Assembly: GCA_937957915.1 (NCBI GenBank)
Contig: CALGNZ010000016.1
Span: forward strand, 38,152-102,151
Length of the DNA stretch: 64,000 nucleotides
Reading direction: 5' to 3'
DNA from: an uncultured Granulosicoccaceae bacterium
GTDB taxonomy: Bacteria > Pseudomonadota > Gammaproteobacteria > Granulosicoccales > Granulosicoccaceae
The notes below the pieces were generated by a model that was given only the letters and a program-made list of their open reading frames with translations, had not been told where the DNA came from and did not search any database. Positions 7,981-15,848 of the stretch are shown in pieces (position 1 is the stretch's first letter; each line of letters starts with the position of its first letter). The position numbers were made by a program, and so were the translations under genes.

Positions 7981-9780
7981 ATGCATAAATTTCTCCTAAT
8001 GCTCGCGTTTGCGGTCTTCACTGCGCACGCGCACGCTTCAAGCACAGCCACCGCCTGGAGTGATTCCTACTCCGTTGGCGGGCAATGCTTTTGCGATACC
8101 AATTTTGATCACGGCTTGTCCGGTATTCAGGTCGGTACTTCTCAGGGCAATAAATCTGTCCCTCAAATATGTGCAGATATTCGGGCTAAATTTGGCACGG
8201 GTTCCGGCAGTAGCAGGACTTACTACAACACGGTTCAGTGTGGGCACAACCCGAAGAACAATGCGGCTGACGAGACCATATGTCCGGGCATACCTATTGC
8301 CCTCGGCAACTACAGCGGGCCTCGATGTAATGAGTCTGGTGCCACATGGAATCTTGACCAGCTATATGCGTCCGAGCCAGAGCCACCAGTAGTTGAATCG
8401 CCCGTGGTTGCCCCCCCAGTAGTTGAGCCACCGGTAGTTGAGCCACCGGCAGTAGAACCTGAAGTACCCGCAGCAGAACCCGAGACACCCGCCACAGAGC
8501 CAGAGCCGCCGGCAACGGAACCAGAATCTCCCGAGCCGGAACAGCCCGGAACCGATACGCCGCCAAACAATGAACCTGAAGCCGATTTTCCGGTATGCAG
8601 CCAGTCAGGCAGCGATGCCGATGGTGACGGCTACGGATGGGAAAACGACCGAACGTGCCAGATCACCGCAGATACTCCGGCAAACAACCCGAGCATCACT
8701 CACGCCGATGATCAACCCGCTGCAACCCCTGTAAACACCCTGTTCCCAAATTGCTCTGCTCAGGTGATAGACGATAACGATGACGGCTATGGGTGGGAAA
8801 ATGAACAGACGTGCCTGATAACTTCCACCTCGACTGCCAATCCACCTGCTGACGATCAACCTGACACAACACCAGTCAGCGCACTATTTCCCGCTTGCTC
8901 TGCTCAGGTGATTGACGATAACAGTGACGGCTACGGGTGGGAAAATGAACAGACTTGCCTGATAACTTCCAACTCCACTGCCAATCCACCTGCTGACGAT
9001 CAGCCTGACACAACACCAGTCAGCGCACTATTTCCCGCCTGCTCTGCTCAGGTGATTGACGATAACGGTGACAGCTACGGGTGGGAAAATGAACAGACTT
9101 GCCTGATCTCTACTACATCAACTACCAACCCACCCACTGACGATCAGCCTGCTGCTAACCCGTTCGGCCCATCGTTTCCCGACTGCTCTGCCGGTACACC
9201 AGATGAAGACGGGGACGGCTATGCATGGGAGAACGAGCAAACTTGTCAGATAGCGGCCGCCCCTACTCCCGCAGATGAGCAAATCAACTCCCCTGACGCA
9301 GCAGCACTCTTTCCAGTATGTGCCGCTGACACACCAGACGAAGATGGTGATGGTTATGCATGGGAAAACGAACAGACTTGTGTAATCTCTTCCACGTTAA
9401 CAGCGGCATCCGTCGACCACGACGACACTGAACCGCAGCTCTTTCCAGCCTGCTCCGTTGGCATTGCAGACGAAGATGGCGACGGCTACGCATGGGAAAA
9501 TGAACAGACCTGTGTAGTCAACGCTGAAGAACAGACTGGCAGTGATCGGCCAGCCATCAACCCGTTTGCACCCGTTCCTCCCGAATGCTCTTCAGGTGTC
9601 ACCGACGAAGACGGAGATGGTTACGGGTGGGAGAACGAGCAGACCTGCGTAGTGAAACAAGACTCTGCTGAGGTGCCGGCAGCAGAACCAGTCTTTCCGG
9701 AATGTTCAGCTGGCATAGCCGATCAGGATCAAGACGGCTACGGGTGGGAGAACGAACAAACCTGTCAGATCGTGCTCTGA
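7981..9780 (+). CDS. Secreted protein with nine calcium-loop/disulfide repeats (DxDGDGYGWENEQTC type)
   Basis: 599 aa from the ATG at 7981; an upstream ATG at 7960 would add a non-signal-like extension. Residues 1-20 are a signal peptide ending near AHAHA. Residues about 22-125 form a cysteine-rich domain (WSDSYSVGGQCFC, CGHNP, CPGIP), seen in secreted proteins of polysaccharide-degrading marine bacteria (from memory). A Pro/Glu/Val-rich linker (130-200) follows. Nine repeats then run to the C-terminus; each has a P-x-C near its start, a D-x-(D/N)-x-DG-Y loop, and W-E-N-E-Q-T-C. The paired cysteines and Asp-rich loop suggest a small disulfide-locked calcium-binding module, related to the WENNxSC modules of secreted carbohydrate-active enzymes. 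No enzyme domain is present; a scaffold or adhesin role is inferred. Confidence 0.8.
   Translation: MHKFLLMLAFAVFTAHAHASSTATAWSDSYSVGGQCFCDTNFDHGLSGIQVGTSQGNKSVPQICADIRAKFGTGSGSSRTYYNTVQCGHNPKNNAADETICPGIPIALGNYSGPRCNESGATWNLDQLYASEPEPPVVESPVVAPPVVEPPVVEPPAVEPEVPAAEPETPATEPEPPATEPESPEPEQPGTDTPPNNEPEADFPVCSQSGSDADGDGYGWENDRTCQITADTPANNPSITHADDQPAATPVNTLFPNCSAQVIDDNDDGYGWENEQTCLITSTSTANPPADDQPDTTPVSALFPACSAQVIDDNSDGYGWENEQTCLITSNSTANPPADDQPDTTPVSALFPACSAQVIDDNGDSYGWENEQTCLISTTSTTNPPTDDQPAANPFGPSFPDCSAGTPDEDGDGYAWENEQTCQIAAAPTPADEQINSPDAAALFPVCAADTPDEDGDGYAWENEQTCVISSTLTAASVDHDDTEPQLFPACSVGIADEDGDGYAWENEQTCVVNAEEQTGSDRPAINPFAPVPPECSSGVTDEDGDGYGWENEQTCVVKQDSAEVPAAEPVFPECSAGIADQDQDGYGWENEQTCQIVL
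8752..9183 (+). repeat. Near-identical 144-bp tandem repeats inside the nine-repeat gene
   Basis: Copies starting at the Cys codons 8752, 8896 and 9040 are spaced exactly 144 bp (48 codons). The stretch from CSAQVIDDN to the linker is almost identical at DNA level in the three copies, whereas the other six repeats in the gene differ in linker length and codons. This indicates recent tandem duplication. Confidence 0.85.
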
Positions 9781-10088
9781 CTCCATCGACGATAACAATC
9801 TGTACCGGGGTGGTGTGAGGCGCGAGCCGCTAAGCGATCAATTGAACGAAACTATTGCTGCACATCTCGCATGATCAAGCTCGGCACGTGGCGGGCCACG
9901 TTTCTCGCTCGATCAAGCGACCTGTTTTGCACTATTTCCACTGAATGGCGAATCCTCATGAACAATGCGGGCTGGTTAGCCGCAAAGAATTATCGCCCGG
10001 CGTTGATCTTTTCAAAACGAAGGCCCCGGCAGTGTACACATGAAGGTGTTAGCTGCAAAACAGCGTATCTTCGCCGGGGCGGATTCCC
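9781..10088. other. Intergenic region with hairpins and a repeat fragment
   Basis: This is the gap between the convergent nine-repeat and beta-helix genes. ACGTGG/CCACGT (9886-9901) forms a 6-bp stem with a 4-nt loop. GCCCCGGC (10023-10030) and GCCGGGGC (10073-10080) form an 8-bp stem with a 42-nt loop, just downstream of the beta-helix gene on the minus strand; CGTTTTGAAAAG follows the stem on that strand, so it may act as its terminator. The stretch TTTTCAAAACGAAGGCCCCG (starting near 10010) resembles the right end of the interspersed repeat at 33121-33218. No gene is supported here. Confidence 0.5.
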
Positions 10089-11810
10089 CTAGCGCACCCC
10101 GGAAATTTTTATATCATCCAGGATCAATGCGTCTCTACCTGTGTTCCTTGCAACCCATCTTGCCACTGAGCTTCCCTGCGGTGGTGTTACGTCAAGCAAT
10201 GGCAGACCGTGGATACGTTGAACGGTTGAATCATTAACCGAGATAGGTTCACACTCTAAACCAGTGATCTCGCCATTCGCATCTGCGAACTCAAGACACC
10301 AGTCACCAATTTCACTGCTGCCAGTTTCGCCGAAACCATTCACTACCCAGCCACTGGCCGCAACACTCAATCCCTCTTGCAAATCGTACCAGCGTGACTC
10401 CAGAGCAACATGGGCATCAGCACAATTCTCATCACCCAATGATAGTGACGCAGCACAACTGCCAAAAAGAGACTCACCATTACATACACTTGCTACACTG
10501 GAATTACTGGCGCAGAAACCAGACACCGAGAAATCATTGCCCGTTAGATTGCTATTCTCAAAGCTCTCAAAATACGAAGTTTCCCGGCTATCGTTAGCAC
10601 CAATAGTTGCACCACCCTCCAACAGTCCTTTTTGTAAACTCTCTGTATTGTTATGAAGAATATTGTTGCTGATTCTAACGGTCGAGTTTACTGAACTGCC
10701 CTGATTCAGGTAAATAGCACCCGCATCATGATTTCCGATTATATTGTCTCGAATTTCAATATTGCTAATACTGAATTGCCCGGGTTCACCTAGTTCGATT
10801 CCATGGATACCTGTTCGACTGCCACTTGAAATGTAACAATTGTCGCAATAGCCATCGAGAATCGTGTTTCCCTCAACAAGCACATTGTCAGCCCGTGCAA
10901 TGTAAATCTGTCCACCACCGGTTGTGCCAGTACCGAACCTGGGCTCCACCTCCCAATGCCCATGTCTGTGATTTCGCAAAAACGTATTATTACGAACAAC
11001 ATTAGTCGTACCACCACCAACACCGAGCAAGGCGACAGCGTTAGTTTCCACGTCGACAAACAGAGAGTTTTCAATCACAACCTCAGAGGAGAAGTTGTCA
11101 GCATGACCCACATAAAGCCCTAGAACTCCCGCATTTAAGACTGTGCTGTTTTGAAAGGTAAACCCCTCTACTCCATCAATATAAACACTATAGTCTTTGC
11201 CGTTACTGACAGAAACATTATCGAGCGTAATGTCCTTTGAGTTGCGAACATAAACCATGCGCGGACAGTGCTCATCAAAACTGCAGCCAGCTACTGTCAC
11301 ATCGTCATCAAGAAACCAGTTCTCAACCACCACATCATCCGCACTTGTTATTTCCAGTAAACCGCACTGACGATGGCCAGCCTCCCGCTTCATGATATGG
11401 CTGTTACCGTGAATGGTAAATCCGGATACCGCGCGCAGAGACACCAACGCACCATTTTGCTCACAACAACTATTATCTGTGCAACTCAGATCAGAAAGTA
11501 TATCCAGGCCACCATACGAAGCGGCATTTGCCACACACTCTCTAAGACTGTCCAGCGAATCCACCTCACAGACATTAACCTTCTCGCGAACAATTGGAGA
11601 AGTGACCCTCTCTGACGGCTCAAGTGTGGCTGATGGATTCGGCACAACCAACGGAGCATTATCAGTTTCGGCTTGCGCCGCGCCAATGGCTAACTCGGTT
11701 TCTACTTCGGCGCCTGGCATATCTGTAGCACCAGGGCTAGAACCTCCGCCACATGACACCAGCACAGGCATACAAAGCACTGCCAATAGCACAGGGGTTA
11801 TTTTTCTCAT
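10089..11810 (-). CDS. Right-handed parallel beta-helix lipoprotein
   Basis: 573 aa from the ATG at 11810 (MRKITPV), which gives a clean signal peptide and lipobox (VLVSC then GGGS); the frame extends 7 codons upstream. After an Ala/Glu-rich linker, residues about 95-400 are successive beta-helix coils rich in N, V, I and G (IENSLFVDV, VVRNNTFLRN, VEGNTILDG, IRDNIIGNHD), as in pectate-lyase-like or NosD-like folds. Paired Cys (CDNC, CSFDEHC) may form disulfides. A C-terminal beta domain follows (about 480-573). Many such proteins bind or cleave uronic-acid polysaccharides, but no catalytic residues can be assigned. An intrinsic terminator lies only about 46 nt upstream of the start codon, which makes the leader unusual. 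Confidence 0.75.
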   Translation of the reverse strand: MRKITPVLLAVLCMPVLVSCGGGSSPGATDMPGAEVETELAIGAAQAETDNAPLVVPNPSATLEPSERVTSPIVREKVNVCEVDSLDSLRECVANAASYGGLDILSDLSCTDNSCCEQNGALVSLRAVSGFTIHGNSHIMKREAGHRQCGLLEITSADDVVVENWFLDDDVTVAGCSFDEHCPRMVYVRNSKDITLDNVSVSNGKDYSVYIDGVEGFTFQNSTVLNAGVLGLYVGHADNFSSEVVIENSLFVDVETNAVALLGVGGGTTNVVRNNTFLRNHRHGHWEVEPRFGTGTTGGGQIYIARADNVLVEGNTILDGYCDNCYISSGSRTGIHGIELGEPGQFSISNIEIRDNIIGNHDAGAIYLNQGSSVNSTVRISNNILHNNTESLQKGLLEGGATIGANDSRETSYFESFENSNLTGNDFSVSGFCASNSSVASVCNGESLFGSCAASLSLGDENCADAHVALESRWYDLQEGLSVAASGWVVNGFGETGSSEIGDWCLEFADANGEITGLECEPISVNDSTVQRIHGLPLLDVTPPQGSSVARWVARNTGRDALILDDIKISGVR

Positions 11811-11855
11811 TGCCACTCCCAGATCCGACACTAATTACAAGGTCGTCTCTATTTC

Positions 11856-11877
11856 AAAAAAAGCGGATTCAATCCGC
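11856..11877 (-). terminator. Strong intrinsic terminator just upstream of the beta-helix gene
   Basis: Read on the minus strand, GCGGAT-TGA-ATCCGC forms a perfect 6-bp stem with a 3-nt loop, followed directly by seven Ts (plus-strand A-run 11856-11862). It faces the same way as the beta-helix gene, whose ATG is about 46 nt further on. It either ends transcription coming from the polysaccharide cluster and the non-coding stretch at 11.9-12.6 kb, or attenuates the beta-helix transcript. Confidence 0.8.
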
Positions 11878-12598
11878 ATATACGTCAACAGGGAGTGGTA
11901 ACGGCAAGTCATTATCTAGTTTGACAATTTAACTTCCTTTGTATCAGTATTTTTTCTGTGGCCGCCTGACTCCGATAGCTGAAAATACCTTATGTGGACA
12001 ATCTTCAGAACGATCCGCTGACGCGCACCGATCCGCCAAACACGCCCAGGCACTGCGCACCGATAACTCTGTCCAACAAAGGGCAACGTATTTTAGCCAA
12101 AAGGTAGTGTGAATAGACGGGAGTTACCAACGCCCATCCTAGGGAGGATCGCCACAATTCCATACGACCCGGTTGGATCGGGACGAAGCGATTTGCCGAG
12201 TAGCACCTATGAGTAGAATAAGGTGCATTATTGCCGACATACAGCGAAGTATCTTTTTCTTCCCACTTTTCCAGGGGCCAGATTGGTTGAACAGCGGGAG
12301 TTATTGTATAACGGGATTACAAGTGTGTAACCCCGGCATCCCCGGTAAGCCATCGAGGACGGAAATTCAACGAGTAGCTCATGCCAACAGGCAAGGGATT
12401 GAATACGGTGCGCGGTAACACACCACGTATCTGTTTTAAGTTCTACAGAATGATTTCAACCTGGATTAACGCGTGCTACGTGTATTAATCGTAGCGAATG
12501 CCGTCGTACCATTCTGTAATTCTCATCGGGCGTTAACCGTGAGGCTGATATTCATAGCTCAGCAGTTAACGCCCACCACTAAGTACTAGCCGGACGTA
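11878..12598. other. Long non-coding region rich in inverted repeats
   Basis: About 720 bp without a convincing gene; an 81-codon plus-strand frame at 12173-12418 shows no ribosome site or protein-like composition. Perfect or near-perfect stems include ATCCT/AGGAT (12136-12149), GCACCT/AGGTGC (12203-12226), GGG-TTACA/TGTAA-CCC (12313-12333), TACAGAATG/CATTCTGTA (12444-12518) enclosing GCTACG/CGTAGC (12475-12495), and GGGCGTTAAC/GTTAACGCCC (12528-12574). A 9-bp direct repeat GTACTAGCC sits at 12583-12591 and 12596-12604 at the end of the AlgX-like gene. With the minus-strand terminator at 11856-11877, this could be a structured 3' region or a separate non-coding RNA. Confidence 0.5.
12528..12574 (-). 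terminator. Long hairpin after the polysaccharide cluster
   Basis: GGGCGTTAAC and GTTAACGCCC are a perfect 10-bp inverted repeat, and the 27-nt loop pairs again internally (TGA-bulge-GCT with AGC-TCA). It sits 24 bases past the stop of the AlgX-like gene, the last gene of the minus-strand cluster. No T-run follows, so it may be an RNA-stabilising or Rho-dependent end. Confidence 0.45.
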
Positions 12599-13555
12599 CT
12601 AGCCAGCGACTGCCATTTTAGATTCAAGATAGGTACTGAGCTTCGCGGCCGAAAATGTCTCAATGTTAAGTGTATCAACCGGCACCTTGGTCATGAATCG
12701 CTCTGCCAACTCAGACACCACAATATCTGGTTTCACTTTCTCAATGTAGTCAAAGTCCAGTGCGCCGCTCCAGAGAAAGTGCACCTCTCTAAAGGTTTCA
12801 GCCAACATACCTGATAAAAGCAATGGGCGATATTCGGAAAAAGAATCACCGAACAAGATGACTTTCTTGTCAATCGCTGACTCCGAATCATTCTGAAATA
12901 CTACATGAGAACCTACATGCAGTGATCCTTCATTTTCAAGCGAGTTTTTCTCTTTAAACTGCACAAGATCATTCGCATACACTCTTTTAGAAAGTCGGTT
13001 TAGGCGATAGTACCGCACCTCTTCTTTAACTTTAGGTTCTACTTTCGAACCCAAATCCAGAACAAGTTTCACCTGTCCATAATCATAATTGACAAGATCA
13101 GGGTTTGGCTCAAAGCCCAGCTTGTTACAAAGCAGTTGGTAGGCACAATATGCCCCCCAGAAGGACCAATGGGTATCGGTTTTCCAATATAACTGGACTT
13201 TTTCCAGTCGTTCGGAAAAGTATGGAACAACATTGACAGCGTATTCAGGAGCTTGAGCGTAGCTGCCAAAAAGAGATTTGATGGGGCTGCCGTTAATATT
13301 CTCAATCTGACCGTCATAGTGATCACTCAGAATGGTTAGCTTCTCCGGAGCCGGTAAGTGTACATACCTCGCTCCCAGGTCAGCCAGTCTTTGATTGCGA
13401 CCTTCAAGAAGCATTCTCCATTGCTGGAGCATCTCCTCAGTAAATATCGACTTTCTTCGATAGAGGTCGATTACATTATTCGTCCCTTTAACCAGAAATA
13501 GCCAACCATCATTCCCAACATGAACTGTATCGTCAACAGGTACAAGGTTTGCCAT
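12599..13555 (-). CDS. AlgX/AlgJ-like SGNH-fold polysaccharide acetylation protein
   Basis: 318 aa from the ATG at 13555, which has GGAG at ideal spacing; a GTG two codons upstream lies within that ribosome site. Near the N-terminus is GNDGWLFL, characteristic of the alginate O-acetyltransferase AlgX/AlgJ family. TDTHWSFWGAY (about residue 125) supplies the catalytic Asp-His pair and LFGDSFSEY (about 225) the nucleophile Ser, so all SGNH catalytic residues are present. These proteins transfer acetyl groups to exopolysaccharide, normally in the periplasm with an MBOAT partner (AlgI). Here there is no signal peptide and no MBOAT gene in the window. It is the last gene of the cluster, so a role in decorating the polysaccharide is inferred. 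Confidence 0.75.
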   Translation of the reverse strand: MANLVPVDDTVHVGNDGWLFLVKGTNNVIDLYRRKSIFTEEMLQQWRMLLEGRNQRLADLGARYVHLPAPEKLTILSDHYDGQIENINGSPIKSLFGSYAQAPEYAVNVVPYFSERLEKVQLYWKTDTHWSFWGAYCAYQLLCNKLGFEPNPDLVNYDYGQVKLVLDLGSKVEPKVKEEVRYYRLNRLSKRVYANDLVQFKEKNSLENEGSLHVGSHVVFQNDSESAIDKKVILFGDSFSEYRPLLLSGMLAETFREVHFLWSGALDFDYIEKVKPDIVVSELAERFMTKVPVDTLNIETFSAAKLSTYLESKMAVAG

Positions 13556-13682
13556 CTTCACTCCGGTATTCCCAGTTTGTTAGAATTAGACACACGACCC
13601 ATGCCATAAACCATTGTTCGGAATAGTGGCAGATATGTATCAGTCGTTGCTTCATGCAGTACATTTTCTACAATTGCGCTTG

Positions 13683-14528
13683 CTAGATATTAACCGCGAC
13701 CTGATGAGGTTCTGCCCGAAGTTGAATTGAGGAGGTTACACACCAGTCAACCTCTCTTACCACCAACTTATTGTAAAAAACCCAGAAATTCAGCAAACGC
13801 TCAGATAAAAACGCACAAGCCCTGTTTTGATATACCCCACCCAGATTACTCAGTTCAGAGCTCACGTCCAGCAAAACACCGAATGCAAATTCGCAATACT
13901 CAGAAAACACCTTATAGGTGGTTATTAACAGGTTATTCCAATAGGCATAGTCACACTGCTCAAAAAACTCTCGAGCAGCACTTGCCATCGCCGGATCTCT
14001 GTTTTTGATCGCCTCGATCATGAAGTCAAACGGTTCTATAGGGTGGCAGCGTTGATACTGCCCACGAAACCCGCCTGCGAGAAGCGAATTACGCTTTGGC
14101 AGAACGATATCTACTCCTGACGAAGCGGAGTCAAGATCATTGATATAGTTGCAGGAACGAAATAAAGCACTGAGCTGTTCCTGCTCTATTCTGTACCCGC
14201 TCGAGTAGTTTCCTTCGCCTCCTTTGTCACGATTGTCAAATGGACGCGGGCAGTTCTTTTCGATCCAGTTTGTTGCTGAGGGCGGCACTAAAAACCGACG
14301 ATAATGGCAGAACCCGACCTTGCCGTTACGCATGGCAATTTCCGGATCCTTCCAAATTCGATAGTGTCCGGTTAACTCCGAAAATTGCCAATTTAAACCA
14401 GCAATTGACTCTCCATCAACATCGTTATAATCAAATCGATCGCCACTAGCGCCACCTACCCCGACAAGGCTGATTCCTGAACCATCGAGGTCAAGCTCTT
14501 TATGAGACACGCAGAATAGGTCGAGCAT
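13683..14528 (-). CDS. DUF4422 family protein (glycosyltransferase-like)
   Basis: 281 aa from the ATG at 14528; an in-frame TTG at 14552 would add 8 residues, and neither has a strong ribosome site. The N-terminal half has the DUF4422 pattern: a VG-x-GG stretch, then NWQFSELTGHYRIWKD and VGFCHYRRFL (about residues 60-95). DUF4422 proteins are found in capsule and O-antigen clusters and are thought to be glycosyltransferases (family knowledge). It has no membrane segment. It lies between the sulfotransferase and AlgX-like genes, all co-directional with gaps near 120 bp, consistent with one polysaccharide operon. The substrate is unknown. Confidence 0.75.
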   Translation of the reverse strand: MLDLFCVSHKELDLDGSGISLVGVGGASGDRFDYNDVDGESIAGLNWQFSELTGHYRIWKDPEIAMRNGKVGFCHYRRFLVPPSATNWIEKNCPRPFDNRDKGGEGNYSSGYRIEQEQLSALFRSCNYINDLDSASSGVDIVLPKRNSLLAGGFRGQYQRCHPIEPFDFMIEAIKNRDPAMASAAREFFEQCDYAYWNNLLITTYKVFSEYCEFAFGVLLDVSSELSNLGGVYQNRACAFLSERLLNFWVFYNKLVVREVDWCVTSSIQLRAEPHQVAVNI

Positions 14529-14660
14529 AGGGATGTTTGGTTTTATCCTCAATTGAACACTACAGTTACCGGATAACGACTGTTTCCTGACAAATATTGT
14601 AGGTTACTGGAAAAGTGTCGGACCGTTTTTTGTCAGACTACGTGGCCTGCCCGCGCCGGT

Positions 14661-15809
14661 TCAAATACACTGCTTTATCTTATCGCTCAAAGTCGGATTG
14701 ATCGGTGTAAAATAACGTGCTATCAGATTCACCGCATTGTCCGGGTTTTCTTCAATCGATTTCAGCAGTCTTTGTGAACTCTGCGAGGTAGAGGTTGCTG
14801 ATAAACTCAGTATCTCCATGCTGATATCGATCGCCGCCTGAGTATCAAGGTCGGTGTCCCCCGATGTTTCCGGGTATTCGGAAAAATTTTCCTCAAATAA
14901 CGTTTCACGCCCCAGCCATTTTTCGGCTACACGATTATTAGAAGGTGAGAATTTTTGATAAAACTCAGTTGCCTGACTTCTAGTTGGCAACCTTGGCTTG
15001 CCCCCGTAAAGCTCCTCAAGTGAGGCAATCAAGAAATTACGCAGGGCATTGCTCGTTCTCGGGCTGGCCGGACCAGATACCTGATTACACATTCTCAGGT
15101 ACTCTTGCGCCATGGGAAGCAAGGACTCATTTTCCATCCCGGGTAGCTCAAGTTTCTCGAGGTCGATATCCTGGGAGTTCGAAACACTCAGAAAATCCGA
15201 CAGCAGATCACCAGACACCAGCTCTTTGCGGTCGAAAACTCTAACGGTAATACTATCTTCACCAAATATTTCAGACCATTTATCCAGTAGCACCTCATAA
15301 TTGTAATAGTGGTCCAATTCAGCAACCTGAGGCAGAATGTGCTCCATACTATGACCACACTTCAGAGCGGTACTGTAAAGACTGCAAGCCATCTTGTCCT
15401 GACGCCTTAAATACACATAGACTTCGACCGATTCAAAGTAGCTGCCGAGCGTGTCTTTTACTCGTTGAATTTCCTCTAACGAAAACAACCTGGAATGAAG
15501 CTGTTCATTAGAGATAAAAACAGAATGAATGTTTGGGGCCAGGCCCTTTATTTCTTTTTCGAAATCACTTGCAAAGTCAGATCGCCATTTCTCGCGTTTT
15601 TCTGGTTCAACAATACCAAGCGACACGTGATGGTCATCATGATGATCACTATTAAAACAATATGTGGCCAGCTTACGATTGCTGGGCAGACCAGCAGATT
15701 GCAAATAAGCATAACCGAACTGTGCAAGTTCCTTTCGGTTTTGCGTCAGAAAAGACTGGATAGAGGTGGTGCCTGTCTTTTCAGTACCTATATGTAAAAT
15801 CGCCCTCAC
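14661..15809 (-). CDS. Sulfotransferase-family protein
   Basis: 382 aa from a GTG at 15809 with AGGTGA about 6 nt upstream; another GTG three codons earlier overlaps that ribosome site. The protein opens with the P-loop-like ILHIGTEKTGTTSIQ, the 5'-phosphosulfate-binding loop of PAPS-dependent sulfotransferases. FISNEQLHSRL and VYVYLRRQDKMACSLYS (about residues 100-145) match the 3'-phosphate-binding region of the family. It probably transfers sulfate onto a sugar of the polysaccharide made by the neighbouring glycosyltransferases; sulfated exopolysaccharides are common in marine bacteria. It starts about 40 bp after the end of the 1455-aa glycosyltransferase gene. Confidence 0.8.
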   Translation of the reverse strand: MRAILHIGTEKTGTTSIQSFLTQNRKELAQFGYAYLQSAGLPSNRKLATYCFNSDHHDDHHVSLGIVEPEKREKWRSDFASDFEKEIKGLAPNIHSVFISNEQLHSRLFSLEEIQRVKDTLGSYFESVEVYVYLRRQDKMACSLYSTALKCGHSMEHILPQVAELDHYYNYEVLLDKWSEIFGEDSITVRVFDRKELVSGDLLSDFLSVSNSQDIDLEKLELPGMENESLLPMAQEYLRMCNQVSGPASPRTSNALRNFLIASLEELYGGKPRLPTRSQATEFYQKFSPSNNRVAEKWLGRETLFEENFSEYPETSGDTDLDTQAAIDISMEILSLSATSTSQSSQRLLKSIEENPDNAVNLIARYFTPINPTLSDKIKQCI

Positions 15810-15848
15810 ACTATTCACCTGCGAATTAATGAAACAATTACCGTAAAA

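Noticed and set aside
12121..12240. Possible c-di-GMP or other riboswitch
   Set aside because: Some short blocks recall known aptamers, but the conserved core could not be aligned, and on the plus strand no gene follows.
12173..12418. 81-codon plus-strand frame in the long non-coding tract
   Set aside because: No ribosome site, no protein-like composition, and it overlaps several inverted repeats; better explained as non-coding.
12528..12574. Possible integron attC site (GTTAAC in both arms)
   Set aside because: The arms are a perfect palindromic GTTAAC rather than the RYYYAAC/GTTRRRY pair, and there is no integrase or cassette array.
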